From NCBI GenBank assembly GCA_030141605.1, contig JAQGDQ010000134.1, forward strand, positions 199,001-263,000: a stretch of DNA of 64,000 nt. Reading direction: 5' to 3'. Below the pieces are notes generated by a model. That model ran no database searches and was not told where the DNA came from. It saw only the letters and a program-made list of their open reading frames with translations. The position numbers and the translations under genes are program-made. The DNA comes from Tubiluchus corallicola (Eukaryota > Priapulida > Priapulimorpha > Priapulimorphida > Tubiluchidae). Below are positions 21,301 to 34,500 of this stretch, in pieces (position 1 is the stretch's first letter; every line of letters starts with the position of its first letter).

Positions 21301-24300
21301 AAAAACACAGCAATCTAATTAACGAGGACAGTTACCAAGGGTGACATATGGCATTTGGGCATGGGAGTCGGGACACTTACACGCAAGGCACTTGCATTGG
21401 AAAGGAACATTTGAAAACTGGGACCTTGGGCACGAGATATCTGAGCACTAGTAAAATTTAACAGGGTACCCAATTGTTTTACTTTTGTTCATTAAAATTT
21501 TAATGACCTTGCTACTTTCTTAAGAGAAACGTGCACTAATTCAACTAGTACAACAATCAACTAGTATTATATCGCAATAAAATCATATACACTGAGCGCT
21601 AGGGGTAATTTAGAACACACTGAGGTAAAATTTGTTGTTTAGTCATTTATACTAGCTGCCAATTTGAAAACAACTGGACTAGTTAATGAGCCAATGAGGC
21701 ATGCACAGGCATATTGCATAGAATGCAATAATGGTAAGCATTTTACTGCATCTTTTGCAAAATGCAAGATAATTGCCCAGCAGCAGTGTTTTTACAATTA
21801 CTTGCGTACTTTAAAACTGCCTGGATATGCCATTCAGAACACCACTTACAGTTGTCGTAGGTCCGCTTTTCCGTAAAAAAGAATTAGAATGCATAGTAGA
21901 AAATATTGTGATGTCACAATATTAAAAAAACTAATAAAAACTTATCACCTAAACAAAAAGAATAAGGACAGCAAAACAAACCTCTTTATAGAATTACTAA
22001 ACATGTGCATAACCGAACAGAAAAGATTGGACAGTTAAAATTAGGAAAAACAAGCAAAATTTGACGCATTTCTGATGTGCCGTGCATATAAAAATTTTGC
22101 GATGTTTCACGTTTTAATCGAATAGTAAACAATATTTCAATAGCGTCCAATTATCTGATGAGTGCAGGTAGATATGTATAAGGATAAGAATAGACAAACG
22201 GAAAGGAATACGAAGTGTTAGATAAATAGAAGTGAGAAGTAACTCTGCCCAAAATTTCACTTTAACAGAGGAAAGAAGTATTTCACTTAAGTGACTGAAG
22301 GTTACAAAAATGGTTATTCATTTCTTCTTTCTGAGACACTTTTCAAAAAACCTAATAATGCGCCATCATTTTAAGGCAGTTTATCATGAAATAGGGAACA
22401 GATTTTGAATTGGTTGACGGAATCCAGACATTCGAGATGTAAGCATTTCACAAACGTAGCAAAAAGACATATAAACGTATTTATAAACTACATAATGTTC
22501 TAGGAAATCCTGTACATTGTGATTGCGAAGTGATGTGGATGGTTGAGATGGATGATTCTCTCGAAGGAGGGGTTTGCTCCAGTCCACCAGAACTAGCTGG
22601 GACGGTAATCACTGACCTGCACGGCGTCACTCTCACATGTCACGACATCACTTTGGAAATGAGCAGTATCACCACGACCTTTGAAAGTATCACCGTCAGT
22701 TGGACTGTAAGACATAATCCTTACTACTTTACTTTCCATCCTTACTACTTGACAACTCAGTTACATTACTGAAAATAGTGTGCTATTCTAATGTAATGCG
22801 TTTACAAGCACTACATATGCAATTACATCTTGTTCATTTAATTTGTGCCGTGTTAGTTGTTGCTGTCTGTAAGCAGCTGCTGCTGTGTGGCACTGGCATC
22901 ATCATTGTCATGTATTCATGTTAATACAGCAAGCTCTCACCAGAGTTAGCTTCGGGTGACAACAGCCGAGTGTCATGGTGTGTGCTTAGCAGCCAAAGTT
23001 AAGCAAAGTTAGTTCTAGCTAGCGGATGGAAGACCACCCAAAAATTGCTTTTGAACGGTTTCAGCTGCCACATAATGCCTCCAACTGTTTATATCCTTGA
23101 GAGAACGTAATTTGAGAGGACAATACATCTTATGGCTAAGACACCTCTGCCTGTTCAATATCTCATCTTAGAGGATTATCCTTGATGAGATAGATTCCAG
23201 TCCTGCCACACTGAATGCTGGAAACTGCCTTGAAGAGTGTCAAACTGTTAAAAAAATGATTGCAGTTGGACTTAGGGCAAATTTGTGAAATGATAGTTTG
23301 CTAGTTGGACAGGTTATTTTAATTTTAGCCACCATTAAATGTGCAGCAAGAAATTCACATAAGTTAATATTGTGCTTATTAGTTACTTTTTCACTGGAAA
23401 TCTCAGTGATACTTTACAGCACAATATAAAAATAGCATGGTTGTTATTGCTGCCGTCATTGCTATTGTCGTTTCACTGACACTTGTCAAAATTCGTATTC
23501 TAGCCACCTGTAGCCGCAACAACGTACTTCCAGTGAATAGTATGATATCTCTACATGAATAATATGATACAGCATAAAAACATCTTTTTTAAAATCTAAA
23601 TTATTGGCTAAAGGAATCTGCAAAAAAATACTAAAATATAATAATAAAAAGCCATAAGATGTGTGAGAGGCTTTTACATAGGTTTCCTTATAAACCTGTT
23701 GGCCAATCATTTAGTACTATTAAACGATTTAAGATGTCCGTGTATGTATTGTACTAATAAATAAAGTTTAAACCAATAAAAATCCTACTAACTAACACGT
23801 AAGAAAAGGCTAAGTTTGCATTGAAGGTCTTACCTGCTTTTTTGTTTTTCACAGTTAAATGACGAAAGCGGCGAAGCACCAGTCTCATCATTTAAAATCG
23901 AGTACAATGAATATCCAAACTCCGAGGTAGAAACCATTGTTATTGATGACCCTGCAATACGCAGTTATAAGATAGAAAACTTGATGCCAGCCATGCTGTA
24001 CTCGGTATGTGTTACAGTGATCGATGAACAAGACAGATCATACACTGACTGTGCCAACATTATGACTACCATAGAAGAACCAGAACCTGAGACGGACGTA
24101 ATAGCAATAGTCGTGACTGCAGTCGTAGCCGTTGCGGGACTACTGTTACTACAGCTGGTTATTTACTGTGCCTGCTGTCGCAGTGAGAAGCAAGCAGACT
24201 TACAAGATAAAGAGGAACTTACACAGAACCCATATGCATATGACAACAGTGGTAGCGACGCTTCCTCCGACAAAAAATCTATGCCAAGTTACTATGAAAT

Positions 24301-24391
24301 ACCAGCCGTGCAAAAGCAGCACTTACCAACTCAGACAGTTGTAAAAATGCCGCTAGAGAAAGATGACAGAACAATGTCAGAGAAGATGTAG
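18392..24391 (+). CDS. LRR-FN3 type I membrane receptor, tandem copy 2
   Basis: Exons 18392-18576, 19745-21234, 22504-22706 and 23855-24391 encode about 804 aa. Exons 2, 3 and 4 are exactly as long as in copy 1 (1490, 203 and 537 bp) with the same phases. Domains are the same: signal peptide (through ICG before QNC), LRRNT, about 20 LRRs, LRRCT, FN3, TM (IVVTAVVAVAGLLLLQL) and tail (QNPYAYDN, SYYEIP). By eye the LRR exon differs at about 25 of 492 residues, many of them between the framework Leu positions. Both ATGs used in copy 1 are lost (GTG at 18383, ACG at 18389). A new ATG arose where copy 1 has TTG, so translation must start at 18392. The first donor is GTTAGT instead of GTAAGT. All frames are intact, so this is a functional-looking paralogue. 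Confidence 0.9.
22925..23245 (+). repeat. 5S-rRNA-derived SINE, copy in LRR gene 2
   Basis: Intron 3 of copy 2 holds the orthologous insertion: GCCAAAGTTAAGCAAAG, then GGATGGAAGACCACC, then the tail GACACCTCTGCC and CTTAGAGGATTATCC. Its match to 5S box C is slightly better than in copy 1. Confidence 0.7.
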
Positions 24392-25588
24392 TACAAAATA
24401 TGTATCATGTTTGGTATATGTATTTGTTATTTACAAGTAATATAAAAAGAACTTAGATAATTTTGTAAAACTGTTTACAAACACTAAGATGAGGTGAAAG
24501 TGGGGATAATTTGCCAATTTGATGAAATGATCTAAACTCTTTATTAAAAGCTGTGTAAACTAATTTTCTTAGTTTTGGAAGTTACTATAAGAAATTAGAG
24601 TTGTTTTCCGTTAAACTGCATTTTGCTGCATCAGCAGTTTGTACATGAGAAAACAGCTGGACAAATGCCAAATTCACACCTATAAATGTTTGACCAGTAC
24701 TGGGCAGAAGTAAAATATTATGCTAAATAGATGATTTTTTTAATATTTCAAGTTTAAGTGCAAAAAGCACTTAAACCTGCATTTTGTTACACAATTGTGC
24801 CGTTTAATGTGTCATAAATTTAAGTAAAGTTTTTTGGTAAAAAACCAATGTAAACAATTTTTTTCAAAAACTAAATATAAACAAACAAATAGATGGTTTA
24901 AGTAACTCAAAAGTATTTTTCTATTATTTACAGAACAAATTAATTAAGAAATAACGATTTAACAAGATCAGCTGCTATCATACTCAATAAATTCTGTAAC
25001 CACCTACCTAAAATCATAATTTGAGTATGCGAATACTTCTGCTATTATAAATGAAGTGAACTACAAATTACGCTCAACATGTCATAAACAGGCATATTTT
25101 GGGCAGCAGCTGATTACTGCCGCAAGTACCAGACATCTGCGGCATTTATATATAAAGAATTGCATCCAATTAGTAACAGTAATAGAACAGTTTCATTTAT
25201 ACGAAGTACTTCATAACAAAAATGACGTATTAGTTTTACTCTTAAATACATTTAACTGTTTTTGAACGTTATTTACTAATTTTTTGTATGGTAAGCATCA
25301 CAGCATAGTTTTACTATTAAAAGCAAATCATTCAAATTATGTGTAATCTGTTGCGGTTTTTCGTTTACAAGTCGCTTAACATTACAAATATGTTAAAATA
25401 ATGCCGTAAGTAGTTGAACTTTCTCCATAATGCAGATTAGTGCCATCAAACTTCAAAGACACAAAACATGTATTACTGCCAAGATGCACAGAAGTTACAG
25501 GTGAAAAAAAGAGTTTTGCACAATGTGTATTAGATATAACATAATGTGACAGTCCTACTTGTATCTTTCACTGTTTCTGGCAGCACAT
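24392..25588. other. convergent 3' region of LRR copy 2 and NPAT
   Basis: It holds the 3' UTR of LRR copy 2, nearly identical to copy 1 for roughly the first 110 bp, the distal end of the duplication (about 25024), and unique AT-rich DNA up to the NPAT stop. No additional exon is supported. Confidence 0.6.
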
Positions 25589-28500
25589 CTAGGAGTATTG
25601 CAACTTCGACAAGAACTTGTCCACATCTGCTTCCCACAAGCTTCCAATTTTCTTCTCCTGAAAATCAGAGAAAACTTAAATGATGACTGTACCCAAACAT
25701 GTGTAGTTCTAAACAGATATTTATAAAAATCACATCAAACAGGGTTATCCTCTATTTTAAAAAATGTTAAATTTTGCCACAGTCTTTCTTCTATTTAAAA
25801 ATCGAGGTACTCCCGAGGGTGGCACGGATAAAGCGAGAAAAACTCATCGAATCAAAATATATTCTGTGAACATAGCAGCATTTCCCTTTAAAAATGCATT
25901 AACAATACCATTTATCTGTCCACCTTTGCGACCATTTAATAACCTAACCATATCTTATTTTAAGCATTGTTTAGTTAATTGTGTTGCCTTTAATTCCTTG
26001 TATAGCATGACCAACTAAGTAAAAATAAAAAGATAATAAAAAACATCTACTCGTTTTGTTGGTATAGGGACTATTTAGTGTGAAATCAATTTATTTTAGA
26101 ATGAAAGTTTGATTGTTCAAGGTTTTGTAGTTATGAACAGTTGGATTCAGGATGAAATAAAGCAGTTAATTTAATATTTTAATCATGAGTTATAGCTTTT
26201 AACTCTTTTTATCGAAAAAAGAATGTGGTTTTTAATTAAGCTGCTCAAAAAAATTTCCAAAAAGTTAATATCAAGTAGTGACACACGTTATTCAATATTC
26301 AAATGTCACATATGAACAATTTTCAGAATTTATACGGTCCTTAGAGGAGCAACACAGCTAGAACAAGAGTCTGACAGGTTAACGGTTTTTGTTTGAGTAT
26401 TTTAGAAATCACTGTAAAGCCCGATTGATCAATCTAAGTTCAGTGCAAGAGAACAAAAGTGAACAAAACACATTTCAACTATCAGTTGCAACTAAGTTAC
26501 TTCATTTACATCAATCACCAGGTTCAAGTAATTACCGTATTTTCCCATGTATAAGAGACCCCTTCAATTTTCAGGCAAAAATTCTGGAAAAAAGTTTTTT
26601 GGTAATGAATAACTTTATTCATCATAGAAATCATTAAATTCCTCATCACTCTCATCAAAAATATCAACTGGAGTCAGACCTTCAGCAATTCCAGCCAGTT
26701 CATCATCAGAGGAGTCACTCTGCTCAAAAATGGCATTGTCCTCTGTGCCGTCCATGGCATTGGAGATGCCACACTTCTTGAAAGATTTAATAATGACCTC
26801 TGGCTTTACACCATTCCATGCCTTGAGGACCCAGCTGCAGACTTCTCCAAGGGTTGGCTTACTCCCATGTATAAGAGACTCCCTATTTTTAAAGTGAAAA
26901 TTCTGAGCAAAAAAGGGTCTCTTATACATGGGAAAATACGGTAATAACAGAGTCAAATTAAATTAAATAAGTCCGGTAAATACCTTCTTTTTACTAGCTA
27001 CAGGAGGATACTTCCCACTCATCACTTTTTTATTCCTATGTGAAGCATTTTTCTCTACAGCAGGTAAGTGGTTTTCTACTGAGGCTGTTTTAGGAGTATC
27101 AATCATTGCGAGTTCAGCATAGTTTTCTTCCAGTGTGTCAACACCACTATCTTGCACTGCTGCACTTTCGGTTCTTGTCCCGGGACTGGCATGCTGTTCT
27201 TTGAATACCATACCATCTGGACTAGTATTAGCATTTAGTGTCAAGTTCACATCATTTTGACTAGATTGCAAATATTTAGTAGGTGTGAACTGCAATGCGA
27301 TAAGAACCTCGGCGGCTTCGCTGTCTTCTGCTTCACAAAATGAAGTCATTTTTCTTGGGGTCACGTTCAAATTTGTAGACCTATCACTCAAGGACCGTTT
27401 TTGACTGATTAATGGACCATCAGTTGCAGATTGTAAGTTGGTTTTGAAAGATTCAGTAAAAATGTTTTGATTTTCATGTGCTAAACTTGTGTTTGTGACA
27501 CTAGGTATCGCTGTACAGTGTGTAACCATTTGCAGTGTGGAGGTAGCTTTAACTACTGATAGAACAGAATTCGTAGTTTTGGAAACAGTTTCCGTACCAT
27601 TACTACGTGCATTCTTTCCCGCCAAGCCTCGCTTTGTTTTAGTAGTCTTTGTACTACATGTGCTGCCACCTATCGACACTGGGAAGAAACAAATATATCC
27701 TTTAGTGCGAAAATAAAAAGGGAAAAAATTACATTGCTGATTTATGAAAAGGACAAACACTGTATAATGACAGAAGTTATGGAAAATTTGCTGCAAATAC
27801 CAGTATTAAAATTTTTGAATATGCTTTCACTGGGACCTACATGTGTAATTGTCTATTTAAGTTGAAATGAGAAAGAAAGATCACAAAAAGGTTAATAATA
27901 ACAAACCAGGTGAACTGTGCTAGATGGGAAAAGTACAGGAATCTCTGCGAAGCCAGGAAGAAGCATTTGGACCATAGGTCACAGACTTTAGAGGAAACAG
28001 ACTAAGCACAAAGTCATAAACACCAGGACATCTAAGTATTCCCAAAGGGAAGGAAAGGCTGTATTGAGCACTAGGAAAACTGGGAAAATTTGCAAGCATA
28101 GGATAACAAAACGTCAAGGAAATTAAGGAACATGTGAGCACAGGAGAAGAGCATCGCACGAGAAGTGAAGAGAAGGGTTAATTACACAACAATAACCTGC
28201 ATTGACGACGTTCTGGGTTAGTTTTGGCCGCAAATGTCTCTGCCTAGGTGTCCTCGCCAGCTGTCCAGGTAGTGCAGACAATGGATTCAATGTCCTGGTT
28301 AAAGGAAGTACTGTAGCATCTGGTTGCAACAACACATTGCAAATTGCACCACGGGGTTCATTCAATGATGATGTGCCCAAAAGTTGCCTACCTTTTGGTA
28401 AAATGCGAGGCAATGAGCTACTATTATTACGACAACTAGCCTTTTCAGCCAGTTTATCACAAGACAGCTTATAACTCTTACGTGGAACAGGCACGGCTTG

Positions 28501-31500
28501 GTCATTCACAATATCGTTATTTCTCTTGAGAACAGTACGCTTGCCCTTTAGCAAATTAGAATGCTCACCAATTGGACATGAGGCTTTTACTGATGCATTA
28601 TTTGTTCCTAAACTTGTCTTTGCAGATGCATCTGCTGCAATATTCTTAACAGGTGCAGTTCTTCTAGATTTTTCCACATTCTTTCTGCTATCTGTCAACG
28701 CTTGCATCCCTACGAGATGGTTTTTGCATCTCTGTTTGCTATCAACAACCTTTGTTTTCTTCATTTTACACTTATCTTTCTTCGAGTGAATTTTTACATC
28801 TCTTGCGATAGGAGCCGCTACAGCACCACACTTTGAAAAGCTATCTGCTTCAACATTTACTGAGCACACTTTCTTTAGTTTATGTGTTGTAGTTTTTGTT
28901 GATTTTGTTCGCTTTGTACCATGTTTAGCCGCTTGTTGCTTGACGTTGGTTGATCGTAAATCAGATTGGTGAGGTTCTGAAATGATCAAATTACAAACAG
29001 TTCCTATAAAAGATCCATACTCATTACGGGAATAAATTTGTCAACCTTAGTATTGCTAGCCTGTGGAGATCATAACAATTTTCAGTTATATGTAAAGGCA
29101 ATATGGCTACCACATAGCATATGTAACTTTCAAAAATTGCCATAATGATGCCATAATCAAGTTACAAAAAATCCTTATAAAGACGATAATCCACTAAAAC
29201 CTTTCAGATAAATGTGGCTAGAGGAAAGAAAAAACAAAAAAGATATAAAATTAATGATTATTTTGCAGGTAAAGTTATTAAAAAAAATATGTTTTTAATT
29301 ACCTGGACTGGAGAAATGCAGAGTTGTATCAGCATTTCCTGGCAAATGTGACAACGGCAATTGACTGCAAGCCATTGTGGGCAAAAGCTGAGCATATCCT
29401 CCTATCGTGCTCAGTTGATAATCAAGCTGAACTGGAAACCCCGTGTGAAAGGAAGTCATAAATGATCCATGAGTATCAGCAACTTTCAAAGAGGGAGCAA
29501 TACTCCTTAAATCTTGGCCTATGGATGGAGTTGATTGAAGCTGTTTGTCATTATCAGATGCTGTTGAAACGCAGGCGTTTTGCTGTGTGTTTGCTACCCG
29601 ACTGTTACGCTTTGAAATCTTTTTAAGTCCACGGAATGGCTCTTTAACAATTTTCTCTCTCTCTGTATTGGCATCTCCAGCGCTTTGAATTCCATTACTT
29701 GTCTCACCATCACTATCACCATGACCTTGTGCTTGTTGGCTAACAATTGCATTTTCTGATGTACAAGAGATGTGTCGCAAATGTGTAGCCTGCTGGTATT
29801 CGGCAGACGTTGAACGACTAGAATAATTGCTACCTGGTTTTGTGATCATATTGGCTTCACTTGAGCTATGAAGGGGTGAGGAATCGTCCGTGAAAAATTT
29901 AAATGTTGTGTTATCCAAAAAGGATAAGCTAGGCAGAGACTCACAAAACCCATCACCTGAAAACAGCTGCCTAGCTGGTTTTGAGAAAGTCACTTGGGTT
30001 ACCTCGTGCGGCACAGATGTCATACTATGTGCGACATGCAGCATACTGTGTGTAGTATGCGGTGCGCCATGTGCAGCAAACGTCATGTCACGAGGAGCAT
30101 GTAACAGAGACCCAGTATGTTTTCTGAGAAAGTTATATATAGAATTGCTGCTGTCTCCAATGCACAGCGTCCCAAAGCCATGCTGAGTGGCTTCAGCAGT
30201 TAAATGTGGTTGGTTGGGCATAGAAACCACATAAGTCAGGCTCTTGCTAGTGGGAACATCTTCTGATTGCACAACAACCGGTACGCTCCTGACACCTTCC
30301 ACAACAACAGAACTGCGATCAAAGTCTTCCACGGATGCAATATTGCAAGAGGAAACCTGGCGCCTGCGACCTGGACTTCTTAAAATGTTTGGTAATTTTT
30401 TAGGTGATGGAGACATGTTTGGTAATTTTTTAGGTGATGGAGACTTTGCAAAACTCTGCATCAAGGACAATCTTTTGGATGATGAATATAACTTTTCGAG
30501 TGCGGAAGATCTCGAAGTGCTGGGAGTTATTATGGCAGACGTGACAGTATTTGACTGACAACCACTCGTATTGTCCTGAAAATAAGACGAAGACAGACAT
30601 TCCACAGACTCATGTGAACTTTTGTGCCAATCAACACTAGATAAGGGAATCTTTTTGGGCGTTGAAGTTTTTGCAACATGAGTGGTCATGACTATAGATG
30701 GCGTCTCACAGCTGTTTTGAACTGGCTGTAATGGCAGCTTGCCACTTGGACTTTGCAGTACATTTGCTAGTGAGGTGAACTTACTAAAACTTGCACGAGT
30801 ATTCACACTAGAGCATCTGGTAGGAGAGAATGAACTTAAAAGTGTTGTACCAGCAGCAGACATACCATGTTTATTCTTTGGAGAAATAACATAAACGTCC
30901 TGTTCATTAGTCAGAATGTCATCGCCAGGCTTGCTATCATGCTTGTTACTGATATATGCCGATTGTGTTTTGAAGCCACTCAGAAAATTAGCATTTGGTT
31001 TAGCACAATGGACAATGTCTTCAGATGTGATTGGTACAGAATCTTTTATAATAAACTGCTGTGAAGGCATGTTTTCATGGCATGTAACACTATCGGAAAA
31101 GATAGTTTTCTTTGGCGTTTCGATGATGTTATGAACTTTCACAATCTGATTGTTTATAGTGACGTCATTGGAATAGACATGAATGTCAAACTGTGCGCCC
31201 GCATCTTTGATGACCTCCGGGGTAGTTTGCAACAAAGTGTTTAATTGTTGTGTTGTTTCTTTGGAATTGCTAAACCCAAATGATGTACTCTCAGAAGTTG
31301 ATAACTTTTGCAACTTTGCAGAAGGAGTAACGTAACATTTCTCTTGCTGAATAACTGCTGAACATCCATCGGTGCATGAATTGCTCGAAGAAGCATTGAC
31401 AATTGCTAATAAGCTACATAGGGCCGGTGCGCATTCGCTACAGTCACTGCTTACTTTTGTAGCTACTGATTGTCGTGACAAGTTAACAGAAAAGTTTCTT

Positions 31501-34500
31501 CTTAATTCACTCTGCATTTCTTTACTGAATAAAGCTGATGTGTGTGTATTATCATTTCGGTTCTCGGTCTGATATGAGTTCTTTGCAACTACTTTATCAG
31601 TTCCAGACGTACCACTATTAGGGAAATCAACAATGCTCCCATTCTGTAGACCACTATCCGATACCCCTTTCTTGACCTTGCTAAGTTTGCCAGAAAGTTT
31701 ATATGGTGAAGTTCCTAATTTGTCTAAGTTATGCGCATTTGCTTTAGTTTTTGACGGAGTCCCTTTATTTGGAGAATATAATTTAACTTTAGCTTCCATT
31801 GGACTACGTTTGCATGGACTGCCCTCTGCCCTTTTGCTTGGCGAAATTCTTATTTTTTCTAAGCTGAGAACTTTTGTCTTAGTTTTTGTTGGACTTTTAT
31901 TTGGACTCGGTGATTTCACTTTAGCTTTCATTGGACTTTTTTTGTACGGACTGCGCACAATTGCTTTAAAAGGACTCCTCTTTGCTGGGCTTCTTTTGTA
32001 AGGACTTTTGGTAGCCACCTTCCTTCTTGGAAATGCTGTTGTTGTAGTCGACAGAGTGCGAATGTTGACCCTGCGAGGAGGTTTTGTTATCCTCTGCATT
32101 TCTGCCGGACTTTCGGGCATTTCGGTCGGCGTCACACGAGCAAAACTGAAATGATCGGGACGACTGTCAGCAGAAGATGAAAGGTTCTCTAAAGTGACCG
32201 GTGAAGCAAACTGCAGGGGTGAGTTTTCAACAGCGAGAGCTTCATTTGATACAGTTTTTGTGGCCATCATATTCACTCTCTCATTGGCTGCGCTTTTAGA
32301 ATATGAAACTATAGTATTGTGCTGCGTGTTAAGCAAATCACTGCCATGTATCGCATTTGCTTGTGATGAGAGAGGAGTCTCAGATATGATGTCTGTTGCT
32401 AGTGACCTGGTACTGGAGCAGGCAAGTGTACTTGAATAGCTTAGATTTGAAGTATGCAGGTTATCACATTTTACATTGCTATGACTAAAATTAATAGGTA
32501 CTTCACATCTGGTACTAGTAACACAGGCTGCTGTGCTCAGATCTGGATCCTGCTGACCACCTGCAGTAGCAGGAATCAGATTTACAGGTGTGACAGAACA
32601 ATTCTCGGTTGAAGATGTCAGCACACCACTTTTCTGCAAAGGAACGTTAGAGTTTGCTAGCATGGATTCTTGCACTTCTCTATCACTGATAAAAGATTTC
32701 TGACATTTCTCAACATGCGATGTAGAGTCTGGCTTGTTTAGTTCAGATGCAACTTTTGCTTGTTGATTTTGTTCAGGTACAGCAGTTTTTAAACCGTCAG
32801 TCTCATCATCCTTGTTAATTACTACTGATTCAGGTACGCTGACGTTCCCTTCAGTTTGAATAGTTTCCGGAAACTTGGTGTCCAATCCAGCGACACGTGC
32901 ACACTGCTCTTGGGTGTCTCCATCTTGTAGCAGCAACTCTAAATAAACAAAATGTTTGGTTACAGCTCAGTGCACACTGGATACAACTTGGATAATAACG
33001 AAGTGTGTCTTCTGTCCTAAAACAATCTGAGTGAGCCCTCAACGAAGCTAAAGTTGGTCATTTTTGACATACTCAAGTAAATTAGTTTCAAGTACTCAAC
33101 ATACTAAAATAAAAATTTTGTAATAGCATCAGGTCAGTAGGGAACTATTTTGAGCAAGTCAGAATGATTACACGTAATGCCAGGTTTCTCGAACTGTGAT
33201 GTCGTGTGGTTACTGAATATGCTGTTAATTACCCAACAGACAAGTTTAATGTGTATATCAGCTGCAAACTTACTTTTATTTTTATTAATGTTGCAAACAG
33301 CCACTAAATACTATGTTTATTTGCATTATATTATAATTATTGCATTTGTAAAAGATCAAAATGTACAGCTCAGTCCATTAGTTGTGATCATGATATTTAG
33401 ATTAATTTCAGAACTTGGACACAGAACATGCAAGTATAATAAAACAAAAGTAACATTACATACCAAAGTCAACCATCCCGAAAAGAGACTCAAACAATGG
33501 ATCCTGACACGTAATGTCAGCTGCTTCCTTTAAGCCCCTATCAGAAACCAAGTGAGGCTGCAAAAAGAGTGATATGATTTAAGATTATAATTCACCATCA
33601 GAGTATAAATAAACAAAATAAATATTGTCACAAAACATGACTACCAAGAGATCACGGGAATCTAAGCTATGCGGAACCTTGCCTACCACAGACCTCACGG
33701 TTCGACGGGTTAGTGAATTTATGTAAATGTTTTTCACCAACTGCACTATGTCACACATACATTCACGTAATCAGGATAATCGACTTTCAAATTTTGGCAG
33801 CTTACAGTAAACTGTATAGACAGTTTTTGATGGACCATCCAAATTCTTATTGATAAAAGAAGTTTAATTTTAATATACGTAGCAGCTGAAATTAGTGAAT
33901 TACGTCACAAATGCCTATCATCAAATTTACCATATCAGAAAATGCTTGCAAATCTATAGGAGGCTCTTGACTTGGAGTTGCTGGAGTAGTAGGCGTAGAC
34001 TGATCCCTGGACTCCAAGCCTCCAACTTTGTTTATATTAGCAGCTATTTTCTTATGGAATTCCATGTTTCCCATCAATCGCTCAAAAACTTGCTGAAAAA
34101 CAAAAAAATGTCAAATTCCTCGCATGAAAATTGGTAATTATTTAGAAGTTATATCATACTGCAGGAAAAATAAATAATATAACAATATGAAATGCATTTT
34201 AGCAAACAACTTCGCAAAGTTTGTATTTGTTACCATATTACTATAATAGCAAATATTTATCATTGTGACAATAGCAAAACTAAGTCAAATTAAGAACACC
34301 AAGTATACACATAATTAACAAATTTTTCAAGACACACTAGATAAAAAGAAAAACACGAACAGACTGAAAATGAATCTGGAATTGAACAAGGGGTTTAAGG
34401 ACGCAAGCCAAAAGTGCTAACCACTAACCTATACACCACCATCCTCATCCAAACAATTACATCTAAATGGTTCACTAAAACATCCATTATTTGCAAAGTA

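Larger units (their letters stand above)
15976..25024 (+). repeat. tandem duplication, unit 2
   Basis: Second head-to-tail unit carrying LRR copy 2. It is about 1 kb longer than unit 1, mainly from the insertion at 17348-18154 and extra intron 3 sequence. The end near 25024 repeats the end of unit 1 near 15978. Confidence 0.85.

Noticed and set aside
9517-24391. Lamprey-type variable lymphocyte receptor or a cassette-recombining LRR system
   Set aside because: Each gene is a complete four-exon unit with intact LRRNT, LRRs and LRRCT plus FN3 and TM. There are no donor LRR cassettes nearby and no recombination signals.
26615-26956. The pogo-transposase frame as an NPAT exon
   Set aside because: It lies inside perfect inverted repeats with a TA duplication. 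NPAT continues in phase to the DVDKFL exon at 25657-25589.
27489-32439. Plus-strand frames across the NPAT exons (for example 28202-28789, 29890-30558, 31633-32001)
   Set aside because: These are antisense shadows of the NPAT coding exons, which have family motifs and consistent splice phases.
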